Origin: an uncultured Clostridia bacterium
GTDB lineage: Bacteria; Bacillota; Clostridia; Christensenellales; Borkfalkiaceae
DNA length: 64,000 nucleotides
Assembly (NCBI GenBank): GCA_945949395.1
Contig: CAMFEK010000005.1
Span: forward strand, 1 to 64,000
Direction of reading: 5' to 3'
Position numbers and translations under genes: made by a program. Shown here one piece after another: positions 23,187 to 32,416 of the stretch (position 1 is the first letter of the stretch; the number at the start of each line of letters is the position of its first letter). The notes below the pieces were generated by a model. It did not search any database, was not told the DNA's origin, and was given only the letters and a program-made list of their open reading frames with translations.

Positions 23187-24451
23187 TTTTTTACCTTTTC
23201 ATGCGAGAGGGGGTGAAACAGCTTTTTCACCTTGATTTTGCGAATGTAGTGCGAGAGGGAGGAACAGATAACGAATCCGACGCTGATCCCCACGAGGGAT
23301 AACAGGCAATCGACGGCGTTACTTTCAAACGCGGCGGGATTCTGCCAGATGACGCCGAGCATCGCGTAGTAGATCAGGTCTCCGGGAATGAGGGGAATGA
23401 CGGAAGGATACAGATAGACGGTGGCGGGCGTCTTTTTGACGGTCGCTAAGATTTCCGCGTAGAGCGCGGCGGCGAATGCCGCGAGCGTGACGAATACGAT
23501 GCGGTAATCCGTCCCCTTTAATAAAAGGATATAGACGATACGGGTGATCGCGCCGCCGAGCCCCGCAAAGACGAGCTCTTTGGGGTGAATCTGAAACACG
23601 ATGGAAAAGCCGAGCGAGGCGGTAAAGGAGAGGACGACGAGTTCGGCGTCATACAGGAGCCCCGCGTGCGGCGTAACTGCGTTTTCGGGAATGGAGAACC
23701 AGTTTTCCGCCACGAATACGAACAGTCCCAGCCCCGCCACGATCGTCAGCACTTCCAAACAGACTTTGAGCAGTTCCAAAATGCCGTTCATCTCGTTGCC
23801 GCACAGGATATTTCGCATGGCGTTCACCATCGGGATTCCCGGAATGAGGAAGAACGCGTTGGTGATGATAATGATAAAGAAATTCTTCGCGAGCCCTATC
23901 CGATAAAAGGCGAACGCCGTCGCGCCGCACGCGAAAATGCTCAAGGCGTTGGTGATGATGCGGTTGAGCGAGGCGCGCGAGAGAGAGGAGGTGAGAAAGA
24001 ATAGGAGCACGGTGTTGAAGAGCACGACGAGGATATCCTGCCACTCCCCGCCGAAGATGCGGGCGAGGCTCGCCATGGCAATGAGGTAGCCCGTCAAGAC
24101 GACGGGTGTAGCGTAGGTGTACGCCTTCACGCCGTCTAACAGGGCGTTTAACTCCTTCACGTCGGGCGTTTCCCGACAGACCTTTCGGGATAGATCGTTC
24201 AGAAGACGAAGTCTCTCCAAATGAATGTGCGCGGCGGGCACGTTGATGCGGCGGGTGCAGTAGTCCCCCGCCTGATTTTTTGCGCCGACGGCGACTTCGG
24301 TGTTCATCACGCGAATGGTCAGATCGTTCAAACCGTAATGCTTGCACACCAGCTCGGTCGCAATGTTCACGCGTTCGAGGTTGGCGCCGCTCACGAGCAT
24401 TTCCTTTCCGAGCCGCACGGCGAAGTCCAAAACGTAATCGATGTCCTGCAT
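23183..24451 (-). CDS. ThrE-like threonine/serine exporter family protein
   Basis: 422 residues joining the two ThrE halves in one chain. The N-terminal DUF1212 domain has the typical LGKEMLVSGANLERVN and the motif RVMNTEVAVGAK, followed by about nine to ten membrane segments, the last five forming the DUF3815-type half. Characterised members export threonine, serine or dicarboxylates; the substrate here is unknown. It has an AAGGAGA site and is the first gene of the transcript with guaD. Confidence 0.88.
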   Translation of the reverse strand: MQDIDYVLDFAVRLGKEMLVSGANLERVNIATELVCKHYGLNDLTIRVMNTEVAVGAKNQAGDYCTRRINVPAAHIHLERLRLLNDLSRKVCRETPDVKELNALLDGVKAYTYATPVVLTGYLIAMASLARIFGGEWQDILVVLFNTVLLFFLTSSLSRASLNRIITNALSIFACGATAFAFYRIGLAKNFFIIIITNAFFLIPGIPMVNAMRNILCGNEMNGILELLKVCLEVLTIVAGLGLFVFVAENWFSIPENAVTPHAGLLYDAELVVLSFTASLGFSIVFQIHPKELVFAGLGGAITRIVYILLLKGTDYRIVFVTLAAFAAALYAEILATVKKTPATVYLYPSVIPLIPGDLIYYAMLGVIWQNPAAFESNAVDCLLSLVGISVGFVICSSLSHYIRKIKVKKLFHPLSHEKVKK

Positions 24452-24479
24452 GGCTGTCTCCTTTGCTGTTTTCTCGTTT

Positions 24480-24508
24480 ATTATAACACACGGATTTCAA
24501 AATTTCAA
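24480..24508 (-). promoter_or_regulatory. Promoter of the exporter-guaD operon
   Basis: Minus-strand TTGAAA (24503-24508), 17-bp spacer, TATAAT (24480-24485). Confidence 0.85.
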
Positions 24509-24583
24509 TAGGAAAAAACAGCTTTTCCGATTCCAAAACTTCGGCGGACAAGGAAATAACCGTTCTGTTTGCCCCTCGTTTGG

Positions 24584-24591
24584 CATACATT
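24584..24591 (+). promoter_or_regulatory. Candidate sporulation -10 box upstream of the SPOCS-LysM gene
   Basis: CATACATT matches the sigma-E -10 consensus, and the overlapping CATTATA fits sigma-G/F. The -35 region is not clear. Either reading fits a spore-specific gene. Confidence 0.45.
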
Positions 24592-24627
24592 ATAGAGGAA
24601 AAACTTTTTGCGAGGTGCAAGACGAAG

Positions 24628-26112
24628 ATGGAACTGAAAAAACAAAATTTTACTTACAACGGCGTAAAAGCGGAGTTTACGGCGCAAAGCCTTGTGGAAT
24701 GTCGTTTCCCCGGGGAGATCGCAACCGTTCTCGCCGCGAACGCGACGCTTTCCCCGCTCGCCGCGGACGTGACGGACGGCGAGGTGTTCTATAAGGGGAA
24801 ACTGTTACTCACGCTCGTCTACGAGGATTCCGAACGCAACGTCTGCCGAAGCGAGCGGGGCATGGAGTTCTCGCATACCGTCAAAAACGAGGCGTGCACG
24901 CCCGCCTGCAAGGCGGCGCTTTCCCTGCAAGCCATCGAGGTCAAGGAGCGGCGGGAGGGCTCCGGCTTGTATCTTTCCGTCGTCGTCGAGGCGACGATCT
25001 CTTTAAGCGACGAGAGGACGATAGAATACGTTTCGGACGTCTCGGACGTCCCCGCGCAGAGTCGGGCGTGTAAGGCGGTGCTCTCCTATCCGTTCTCCGG
25101 CGAGGCGGAGGCGGACGACGAGTTCGACACCGAGTATCTCGGGGATATCCTGTTGCACAGCGAACGGGTGAACGTGACGGACGTGACGGCGGAGGACGGC
25201 GTCGTCTCCGTCACGGGCGAGATCAATCTGAACGTCTGCGCCTTGAAGGAAGAAGGTAAGCTCGTCTCCCTGGAACGGCTGATCCCCTTTCGGGCGGAAA
25301 TTCCCTGCGAAGGGGCGAAACTTTCCGATAAGTGCGTATCTTCCGCCTGCGTGATACACGCCCGCGTGCAGGCGGAGCCGGACGAGGAAAGGGGGAAATG
25401 CCGCGTGCGGACGGACTTTACCCTTTTGTTGCAGGGCAGGGTGTACGAGGATTGCCCCCTCACCCTCTTAGACGACGCCTTTTCCCCGAAACGGGAGCTT
25501 ACCCTGCAAAAATCGCAATGCGTCGAGGAGTCCGTTTCGGACACGATTCGCTTTTCCGAACGGGTGTCGGGTACGGCGGCGCTGAGCGGGAGCATCGATT
25601 TTTCCGATTCCCTTTCCTGCGTACTGCTCTCTCACGCGACGGCGTCCGCGCAAAAGAGCGAGGACGGCGAGCGGATAGACGGCGTTTTGAGCGCCACGCT
25701 GATTTTGCGCGGCAACGAGGGCGCGCATAAGAGCAGAAGGGTGGAACTTCCCTTCTCTCTGCCCTTCAAGTTTGCCGCCGCGGGCAGAAGAATCGTCTCC
25801 GTCATGGCTTGCGGGGTGAGCGTAAGACAGCGCAAGGAGGGCGAGGCGGAGGTGGAAGGCACCCTGCGGTTTTCCGTCACCGCCATGGAAGAGCACCCCT
25901 TGCTCTGGGTGGAAGATATCGTCGAGGGAGAACCCTATCCCGAAAACGAGAACGCGGTGTCCATCTATATGCCGCAGGCAGGCGCCACCCTTTGGGAGAC
26001 GGCGAAACAACTGAAAAAGTCTCCCGAAGAGGTGGAAAGGAGCAATCCCGAACTCAAATTCCCCCTCACGGGCGAGGAACGCATTCTCATCTACCGTCAG
26101 GCGGAAGAATAA
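24628..26112 (+). CDS. SPOCS (DUF3794) and LysM domain spore protein
   Basis: 494 residues. Three SPOCS/DUF3794-type beta domains fill roughly residues 20-440, and a LysM domain closes the protein (ISIYMPQAGATLWETAKQLK to ERILIYRQ). SPOCS-LysM proteins are typical of Clostridia and relate to SpoVID/SafA-type coat assembly factors that bind cortex peptidoglycan through LysM. The start ATG at 24628 has a GAGGTG site; an upstream frame from 24580 runs through the promoter. It is a single-gene unit flanked by a sporulation-type promoter and a strong terminator. Confidence 0.87.
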   Translation: MELKKQNFTYNGVKAEFTAQSLVECRFPGEIATVLAANATLSPLAADVTDGEVFYKGKLLLTLVYEDSERNVCRSERGMEFSHTVKNEACTPACKAALSLQAIEVKERREGSGLYLSVVVEATISLSDERTIEYVSDVSDVPAQSRACKAVLSYPFSGEAEADDEFDTEYLGDILLHSERVNVTDVTAEDGVVSVTGEINLNVCALKEEGKLVSLERLIPFRAEIPCEGAKLSDKCVSSACVIHARVQAEPDEERGKCRVRTDFTLLLQGRVYEDCPLTLLDDAFSPKRELTLQKSQCVEESVSDTIRFSERVSGTAALSGSIDFSDSLSCVLLSHATASAQKSEDGERIDGVLSATLILRGNEGAHKSRRVELPFSLPFKFAAAGRRIVSVMACGVSVRQRKEGEAEVEGTLRFSVTAMEEHPLLWVEDIVEGEPYPENENAVSIYMPQAGATLWETAKQLKKSPEEVERSNPELKFPLTGEERILIYRQAEE

Positions 26113-26133
26113 AGCGTTCGGCAAGCAAGAAAA

Positions 26134-26182
26134 GCCGTGCGGGCTCCTGATTTTAGAGCCCGCACGGCTTATTTGTATTTTT
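26134..26182 (+). terminator. Terminator of the SPOCS-LysM gene
   Basis: Perfect 13-bp stem GCCGTGCGGGCTC/GAGCCCGCACGGC followed by TTATTTGTATTTTT. Confidence 0.88.
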
Positions 26183-26473
26183 CGGTTTGTTTTCGCGGAC
26201 TCCCGATTTTAGAGCCCGCACGGCATATTTTTATTTTTTACGGTTTACACCTGCGTCGCCCCCCGCTCCAACGCCTGCGTTCTCCCGTTGTTTTCGTAGG
26301 GGCAAGCCCGCGCGCCCGTATGCCCTTCTCGCAAGGGCGCGCCCACGCCCCCGCCCGTTGCGGAAGAGGATTTTTTCAGAGGGGGCGCAGGAAACGCCCT
26401 TTTTACGCGATCGGTTGGGGAGCCGTCGCCTTCTATCTCATCAAAAGGAAGAAATGAGGCGATCTCTCATCAA

Positions 26474-26512
26474 GAAAAACGCATCGGATAAAACAACCGA
26501 TGCGTTTTTTTC
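26474..26512. terminator. Terminator of the sleB-ypeB operon
   Basis: AAAAACGCATCGG/CCGATGCGTTTTT stem just downstream of ypeB, with T runs available on both strands. Confidence 0.85.
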
Positions 26513-26518
26513 GTGCTC

Positions 26519-28354
26519 TCAGGCGATCACTTTGCCCGCGTCCGAATTGACGAGGGTGTAGACCTTAACTTCCTTTCCGCTGTTTGCGTCGAGGTAAATA
26601 TAATAGGTTTCGCCCATATAGTTACCCGTTATTTCGTAGCAAAGGGTTTCCTTTCCGAATACGGGCGTCAAGCAAAGGCGGGTCGTTTCCACGTCCACTT
26701 TATCCATCTTCGCCTCGGCGTCCGCCTGCGTGAGGGTAGCCGTGGGGATATCCCGATTCGTGTGGTTGAGCCAGTAGGGGAACGCCTCTGCGCCCGTCAC
26801 GACGCCGCGCGTCTCGCATACCTTTACCTTTACCATGTCGGCGTAGCAGATCACGCCGTCCTGCTCGTAGCAGAAGTTGATATCCGCCGTGGTGCCCGTC
26901 TCAAAGGAGAACACGGGCGTCATGCCTTCAAAGCCGCAGTCCTTCAAAAATTCCGAAGCGATCTCGACGCACTTATCCAAATCGTAATTGTGCGCGGGGC
27001 ATTCCTCAAAGGAATCGAACAGCACGAGCTTGCCGCCCTTTTCGGAAAGCTGAACGAAGAAGTCTCTTCCCCTGTCGTCTCTCGCCGTGTAGTTAAAGCA
27101 GGTAAAGCCCTTCACGGTCGCCTCTCCCGTACATTCCACGTCGGTCACCGAGTACCCTTCCAAATATTTCTTTACGAGCGATTCTCCCTCTGCGGAGGAG
27201 ATTTCCTCGTACGATTCCAAAGCCTTGGCGTTCACCTTGTATATTTTTTCCGCAAAGGGACCTTTCGTGATGCTCTCGGGCACGGCGAGCGTACCTTCGC
27301 GCACGGAAGAGAAGGTCTTGCCGAGCATTCCGTCCGTCTTGCCCTTCAAAAGCGCCATCATGTCCTTGTCGCACATCGAAGTGCAAAGGCGGTCGAGCTC
27401 GGTGCGGATCTTGGTGTTCGTTTCGTAGAGATAGGCTATCGTCGCGTAATCGTCCTCGTCGAGCTCCTCTCCGCTCGCTAATTTTCTTAAGGTTTCGCGG
27501 GCGAAATCGACCGTCTTTCCCACGAACCCCGTCAGGGAGCTCGCCGTAAGGGAATCGACGGGAATGCGCTCCAAGTCGCAGGCGGCGACCTCTCCGTTTG
27601 CCAAAAGGTCGGTCAACAGCTCCGCCCGGTCGGAAGAGGAGGACGCCACGCGCAGTTTGCTCAAGGCGGCGTGCATATTGTCCGCCGCGCCGTCAAGCTC
27701 GTAGACGGGCGCCATATATCCCGTCAGCATATCGCCGTTCATGCGCACGATATTCACGGCGCCCGCCGTGATCACGGTTGCCATGGCGAGGGAAGCCGTG
27801 CCGAGCGCGATGACAGCGGCGAGCCAACCGCCGAATCCGGGCGCGTGCTCTCTGCGGCGGGTCTTTTGCTCCCGCTTGTGCTTTCTCTCCTCCAAGCGCG
27901 CTTGCTTTTTCGCGAGCGCCGCCTCGCGCTTTTGAAGGGCGAGCTCGTGCTTTCTTTCGTGCGCCTTGGCGCGCGTCAAAAGCCGCTGCTCCTTTTCCTT
28001 CTGCTTGCGCTCCAGGCGCTGAACCGCCGTCTCGTTCTTCAGAAGATCTCTTCTCTCCGCCCGTTCGGCGGCGCGCTTTGCCTGCATTTCCTTGCGCCGG
28101 GCTTTTTTCTCCATCGCGCGGGCTTTTAACTGCATTTTGCGCTCCCGCTTTCTGTCTTTCAGCTCCGCTTTGGATAGCTTTTTCCCATCCTTTTTCGCCG
28201 CCCTTTCCTTGGCGGTCGCCTTGCGCCTTTCGGCGTTCTTGTTCTCTTCTTCCCGCTTTTCCTTGGCGGTCGCGTTTTTCTTGCGCTCTACCGTCTTCAC
28301 TTTTTCCACGCCGGAAGAAGTGTTTTCTCCGATTTTCTGATCGTTATTTTCCAT
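26519..28354 (-). CDS. ypeB: Germination protein YpeB with long charged N-terminal extension
   Basis: 611 residues. YpeB is the partner of the cortex-lytic enzyme SleB, holding and stabilising it in the spore inner membrane. Residues 1-165 are an unusual Lys/Arg/Glu/Ala-rich, coiled-coil-like extension (AKERAAKKDGKKLSKAELKD and similar). Then comes one membrane segment (about 170-195) and an outer part with PepSY-type domains; the final domain ends GETYYIYLDANSGKEVKVY. Bacillus YpeB is about 450 residues and lacks this extension, which would sit on the cytosolic (spore core) side. It lies 9 bp after sleB, the usual gene pair. Confidence 0.88.
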   Translation of the reverse strand: MENNDQKIGENTSSGVEKVKTVERKKNATAKEKREEENKNAERRKATAKERAAKKDGKKLSKAELKDRKRERKMQLKARAMEKKARRKEMQAKRAAERAERRDLLKNETAVQRLERKQKEKEQRLLTRAKAHERKHELALQKREAALAKKQARLEERKHKREQKTRRREHAPGFGGWLAAVIALGTASLAMATVITAGAVNIVRMNGDMLTGYMAPVYELDGAADNMHAALSKLRVASSSSDRAELLTDLLANGEVAACDLERIPVDSLTASSLTGFVGKTVDFARETLRKLASGEELDEDDYATIAYLYETNTKIRTELDRLCTSMCDKDMMALLKGKTDGMLGKTFSSVREGTLAVPESITKGPFAEKIYKVNAKALESYEEISSAEGESLVKKYLEGYSVTDVECTGEATVKGFTCFNYTARDDRGRDFFVQLSEKGGKLVLFDSFEECPAHNYDLDKCVEIASEFLKDCGFEGMTPVFSFETGTTADINFCYEQDGVICYADMVKVKVCETRGVVTGAEAFPYWLNHTNRDIPTATLTQADAEAKMDKVDVETTRLCLTPVFGKETLCYEITGNYMGETYYIYLDANSGKEVKVYTLVNSDAGKVIA

Positions 28355-28363
28355 AATTCCTCC

Positions 28364-29089
28364 TTAAACCGCAAATACGTGCTTGCCGATGACCGTCACC
28401 GTGGGTCTTGAAAAGATCCACGAGGAAGTCGCTACGGCGGGGTTATAATAATAGATACAGCCGTACGTGGGATCCCATCCGTTCAGGGCGTCCTGCGCGG
28501 CGCGCTTCGCCGTGGCGTCCGGTTCTAAATTGATCTGCCCGTCGCTCACCGCCGTAAAGGCGTTCTTCTGATAGACGACCCCCGCGATGGAGTTGGGAAA
28601 ATCGGGGCTCTTCACGCGGTTCATGACCACGGCGCCGATGGCGACCTGTCCCGTATAGCTTTCCCCTCTGCCCTCTGCGTAGATAACTTTCGCCAAAAGG
28701 TAAAGGTCGGAACTGGAGTACTCATTCGAGGAAGAGCTTGAAGAGGCGGACGTATTCGTGATGCCGAGCGCCTCGTACGTTTTCGTGCCGCAGATGCCGT
28801 CCGCTACCAAGCCGTTTTTCTGCTGAAAGTAGATGACCGCCTTCTTGGTGCCCGCGCCGTAAATGCCGTCCACGGCGCCCGTGTAGTAACCCCATTGTTT
28901 TAGCTTTTTTTGTACTTCCTTCACGTCGTTGCCGGTGTCGCCCTGTCGTAAGGTCGCCGTCTGCAACACGGTTTTTGTGGCAACGTCATGGGTATTGCTC
29001 CCGAATGTATTTGCGGTAAAAAACCAAGCAAAGAGACCTGTGGAAAGAACGGCAAGAGTGATCGCGCTGTTCCTGATGATCTTGTTCAT
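28364..29089 (-). CDS. sleB: Spore cortex-lytic enzyme SleB
   Basis: 241 residues: a signal-anchor (about residues 7-28), a peptidoglycan-binding PG_binding_1 domain (RQGDTGNDVKEVQKKLKQWG...), a Ser-rich linker, and a C-terminal Hydrolase_2 domain with the catalytic region VIYAEGRGESYTGQVAIGAV. SleB is a lytic transglycosylase that degrades muramic-lactam-containing cortex during germination. The ATG at 29089 is preferred because the signal sequence starts there; the GGAGG site is 16 bp away, longer than usual. It is followed by ypeB. Confidence 0.92.
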   Translation of the reverse strand: MNKIIRNSAITLAVLSTGLFAWFFTANTFGSNTHDVATKTVLQTATLRQGDTGNDVKEVQKKLKQWGYYTGAVDGIYGAGTKKAVIYFQQKNGLVADGICGTKTYEALGITNTSASSSSSSNEYSSSDLYLLAKVIYAEGRGESYTGQVAIGAVVMNRVKSPDFPNSIAGVVYQKNAFTAVSDGQINLEPDATAKRAAQDALNGWDPTYGCIYYYNPAVATSSWIFSRPTVTVIGKHVFAV

Positions 29090-29127
29090 GTTCTTAAAAT
29101 GTTTTCCTCCTTGTATGTAGCGAGCGC

Positions 29128-29670
29128 TTACGGCTCGCGGCGGGAAAGGAAGTTTTCGATGATCTCCTTGATCTTCGAGCGGTATACGACGTTCTTCCCT
29201 CCCGTAAAGCAGAGGGGCGGATAAATGACGCACCACCAGTTGTCCCCTTCCCCCGAACCGAGGTTGACGATGAGGGAATCGTATTCGCCCGCGGGCAGGG
29301 TGACCCCCTCGTATACCCGAACGGGAAAATCTTCTTTCTTCACGCTCGCGGCGGCGGAATAGGTAAAGCCGTAGCGGCGCAGAACGCGGTCGGCTGTCTC
29401 TTTTATCAGGGACAGATTGCCCCTTAACGCGTCCATCGCGCTCTGCTTGTCCTCGCACGCGCATAAAACGGGGGTGAGAACTTCCACGATCTCCTCCTTC
29501 ACGAAATATTTCACCTTCTGATCGTCGGTGTCGTTGGAGTCGGCGCGGATGTGAATGCGGAAGTATTCCGTCTCCCGCAAGGAGCTATTTCCCGTTTCGC
29601 CGATATGGCACCCCGTCGCCGTTACCATTATGATGAGTAAGAACACAAAAATTATACAAAACTTTTTCAT
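29128..29670 (-). CDS. spoIIR: Stage II sporulation protein R
   Basis: 180 residues. A signal peptide with a lipobox-like cysteine (VTATGC) starts the protein. The SpoIIR core is clear: FRIHIRADSNDTDDQ, VKYFVKEEIV, FPVRVYEG, LPAGEYDSL and the C-terminal NWWCVIYPPLCF. SpoIIR is made in the forespore and crosses to the intermembrane space to trigger SpoIIGA processing of pro-sigma-E. ATG at 29670 is chosen because a sigma-F-like promoter ends 5 bp before it; an ATG at 29712 would be upstream of that promoter. It lies 39 bp from sleB in the same direction. Confidence 0.92.
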   Translation of the reverse strand: MKKFCIIFVFLLIIMVTATGCHIGETGNSSLRETEYFRIHIRADSNDTDDQKVKYFVKEEIVEVLTPVLCACEDKQSAMDALRGNLSLIKETADRVLRRYGFTYSAAASVKKEDFPVRVYEGVTLPAGEYDSLIVNLGSGEGDNWWCVIYPPLCFTGGKNVVYRSKIKEIIENFLSRREP

Positions 29671-29675
29671 ACCCA

Positions 29676-29705
29676 AATGATAGCCCCTTTTGTGAAAAAA
29701 TATAC
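29676..29705 (-). promoter_or_regulatory. Candidate sigma-F promoter of spoIIR
   Basis: Minus-strand GTATA, 15-bp spacer, GGCTATCATT matches the sigma-F pattern (GYATA and GGnnAnAhTr) at most positions. The -10 element ends 5 bp before the ATG. Bacillus spoIIR is a sigma-F gene. Confidence 0.55.
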
Positions 29706-29729
29706 CCTGCAAAAAAATTTGCAGGGTAT
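29701..29729. repeat. Perfect palindrome between spoIIR and the XRE gene
   Basis: ATACCCTGCAAA and its complement flank a short T/A centre, located between two divergent promoters. It overlaps the -35 of the spoIIR promoter, so it could be an operator, possibly for the adjacent XRE protein; a terminator is less likely given the divergent genes. Confidence 0.5.
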
Positions 29730-29739
29730 GCGTTTTTGA

Positions 29740-29768
29740 TAGACAACCTTGATTTTTTACGGTAAAAT
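29740..29768 (+). promoter_or_regulatory. Promoter of the second small XRE gene, abutting the start codon
   Basis: TAGACA (29740-29745), 17-bp spacer, TAAAAT (29763-29768). The -10 box ends 6 bp before the ATG. Confidence 0.6.
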
Positions 29769-29774
29769 GTCGAT

Positions 29775-29981
29775 ATGGATATCTTTGCGATCAGATTGAG
29801 AGAACTGCGGACGGAGCGGAAGTTGACGCAAAAACAGCTCGCGTCCTTGTTGAACACGACGGACGACAGCGTCTTTTCCTGGGAGAAGGGCAGGAGTCAG
29901 CCGCCCCTCGAAACCGTTCGGAATATCTGTAAGATATTCGAGGTGTCCGCCGATTTCCTTTTGGGGTTAAAGGATTTTTAG
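29775..29981 (+). CDS. Small XRE-family transcriptional regulator
   Basis: 68 residues, again almost only a Cro/CI helix-turn-helix (LTQKQLASLLNTTDDSVFSW) with a tail ending FLLGLKDF. It is clearly a paralogue of the protein at 6018: both end in a SADFLLGL- or SSDYLLGL-type sequence. It is divergent from spoIIR, with a perfect palindrome between them that could be its operator. The predicted mRNA is leaderless. Its position next to spoIIR makes a role in sporulation timing possible, but this is inference from context. Confidence 0.85.
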   Translation: MDIFAIRLRELRTERKLTQKQLASLLNTTDDSVFSWEKGRSQPPLETVRNICKIFEVSADFLLGLKDF

Positions 29982-29988
29982 AAAATAA

Positions 29989-30030
29989 AACGCGTTTATG
30001 CCGAGATCAAGGCATAAACGCGTTCTTTTT
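29989..30030. terminator. Bidirectional terminator between the XRE gene and mnmA
   Basis: Perfect 14-bp stem AACGCGTTTATGCC/GGCATAAACGCGTT with T runs on both strands; the flanking genes converge. Confidence 0.9.
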
Positions 30031-30032
30031 GA

Positions 30033-31142
<1,110 letters not shown>

Positions 31143-31144
31143 TC

Positions 31145-31173
31145 ATCATACCACAAGCGAAGTCGCAAGTCAA
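31145..31173 (-). promoter_or_regulatory. Promoter of mnmA
   Basis: Minus-strand TTGACT (31168-31173), 17-bp spacer, TATGAT (31145-31150). Confidence 0.82.
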
Positions 31174-31244
31174 TAAAATACGTGCGCGGGATTTTTTCCG
31201 CCCGTATTCTTACAAAATAAGACAAAGAAAAGGTTAAAAAGCGG

Positions 31245-31273
31245 TTGCGTATTGCCGCGAGATGTGATATAAT
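31245..31273 (+). promoter_or_regulatory. Promoter of tRNA-Arg
   Basis: TTGCGT (31245-31250), 17-bp spacer, TATAAT (31268-31273), 12 bp upstream of the tRNA. Confidence 0.8.
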
Positions 31274-31285
31274 AAGCAACAGAAC

Positions 31286-31362
31286 GCATCCGTAGCGCAA
31301 TTGGATAGAGTGTCGCCCTCCGACGGCGAAGGCTGTGGGTTCGATTCCCGCCGGGTGCACCA
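31286..31362 (+). tRNA. tRNA-Arg (anticodon CCG)
   Basis: A 77-nt cloverleaf: acceptor GCATCCG with CGGGTGC, anticodon stem TCGCC/GGCGA with loop CTCCGAC, giving anticodon CCG for CGG codons, T loop TTCGATT, and an encoded CCA. An 18-bp hairpin follows at 31367-31408. Confidence 0.95.
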
Positions 31363-31366
31363 TGTA

Positions 31367-31411
31367 AAAGGGGCTGTCGCAAGTTTTTACACTTGCGACA
31401 GCCCCTTTGCG
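31367..31411 (+). terminator. Hairpin terminator of tRNA-Arg
   Basis: Perfect 18-bp stem (31367-31384 with 31391-31408) with loop TTTTAC. The trailing T run is short. Confidence 0.75.
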
Positions 31412-31594
31412 CTGTATCGGGGGATAAGCGGGGCGGCGGGACGTCTCAAAAAAGCGAACGGGGAAAAGGATACGGCATGTTCGTAAACGCGATACGACCC
31501 CTTTCGGAATAAGAAAATACCTTCCAAAAACTTATTGCGCCGCAGGCATTCGCGTGCTATAATAGGGGTGCTGAAAATTCAAGGGGGATAAAGA

Positions 31595-32341
31595 ATGATC
31601 GCTAAAATCGTCGAAAAGGATCAAAGGGAATATTATTCTGCCGTTTTTGCCCTCTGCGGGAACGGTTGGGATACGGCTGTGATTGTCTATGATCAGGAGG
31701 AGCGTCGGTTTTCGTTTGTTAATATGTATGGATTTACAAAAAATATCACACGCAGCGTATTTATTATAGATTGTGATGAAAAAGATTTCGTCGAGCAAAA
31801 AAGAATTCGGACGAGCTTTTGGAGAAGCATGAAACACGTCCGCGGATATGATTGGTTGGTTGAAAACAAGCAGTTGTTTATCGATATCTTGAAGAACAGA
31901 CCGATAGACGAGCGTTACAGAGAAAAAGCGGAAAACGTCAATCGGGAAATAGCGATAGCGGAATGGACTCTCGTCAAAAACGAGCGGGACGTCGAAAATT
32001 TGATGTCGACGGCATGGGGTTTCCATGACGCAATCATTGAGAGAATCGTATTTGACGGCGAACATGACGTGGCGGATATCATCTTTAGCGGCTGTTGGGG
32101 CTGTAAGATTACGTTGCGTTTTCAATTGGGCGTAGAGATTCATGTATCGCACGATGAATTTTTTGAAATTATGGATTCTAACGTGTTCTTTGAAAACGGG
32201 TACGTTTATTGGGCGGATGATTACAAAATCAAAAGCGAAGCGGAATTGACCAAGAAAAAAAATGTAACTTTCTTTAAGGCGAGAGCGTTATCGTGGAAAC
32301 AGGAAACCGAATATTATTCGGTGGATAATGAGGAATTTTGA
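31595..32341 (+). CDS. Hypothetical protein
   Basis: 248 residues, soluble, no family I can name. The N-terminal half (CGNGWDTAVIVYDQEERRFSF) looks like a compact alpha/beta domain; the C-terminal half has a GFHDAIIERIVF motif followed by beta strands and resembles small immunity-type or DUF domains in style only. Codon use is more AT-rich than its neighbours, which suggests transfer. The ribosome site is an unusual AAGGGGGAT, complementary to the CCCCC seed of the small RNAs at the left end of the window. It is followed by a large inverted repeat. Confidence 0.7.
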   Translation: MIAKIVEKDQREYYSAVFALCGNGWDTAVIVYDQEERRFSFVNMYGFTKNITRSVFIIDCDEKDFVEQKRIRTSFWRSMKHVRGYDWLVENKQLFIDILKNRPIDERYREKAENVNREIAIAEWTLVKNERDVENLMSTAWGFHDAIIERIVFDGEHDVADIIFSGCWGCKITLRFQLGVEIHVSHDEFFEIMDSNVFFENGYVYWADDYKIKSEAELTKKKNVTFFKARALSWKQETEYYSVDNEEF

Positions 32342-32416
32342 AACGCATTCGCAATCGGTCGGATTCTTTCCCTCCGCGCAAGACAGAAAAACTTTTGCGG
32401 AGAGGAAAAGCGTCGA

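Larger units (their letters stand above)
26113..26518. other. Intergenic region with duplicated terminator arms
   Basis: No gene is supported. A perfect 13-bp hairpin (26134-26146 with 26156-26168) terminates the SPOCS-LysM gene. Its loop and right arm are repeated at about 26206-26224 with a degraded left arm and another T-rich tail. The GC-rich stretch 26255-26455 has open frames on several strands but no start signals or recognisable protein. At 26474-26511 an 13-bp stem with flanking T and A runs terminates ypeB on the minus strand. Confidence 0.6.

Noticed and set aside
26137..26561. Two overlapping plus-strand ORFs in the gap before ypeB
   Set aside because: They translate the terminator hairpins and a GC-rich stretch; no start signal, no domain and they run into the ypeB terminator.
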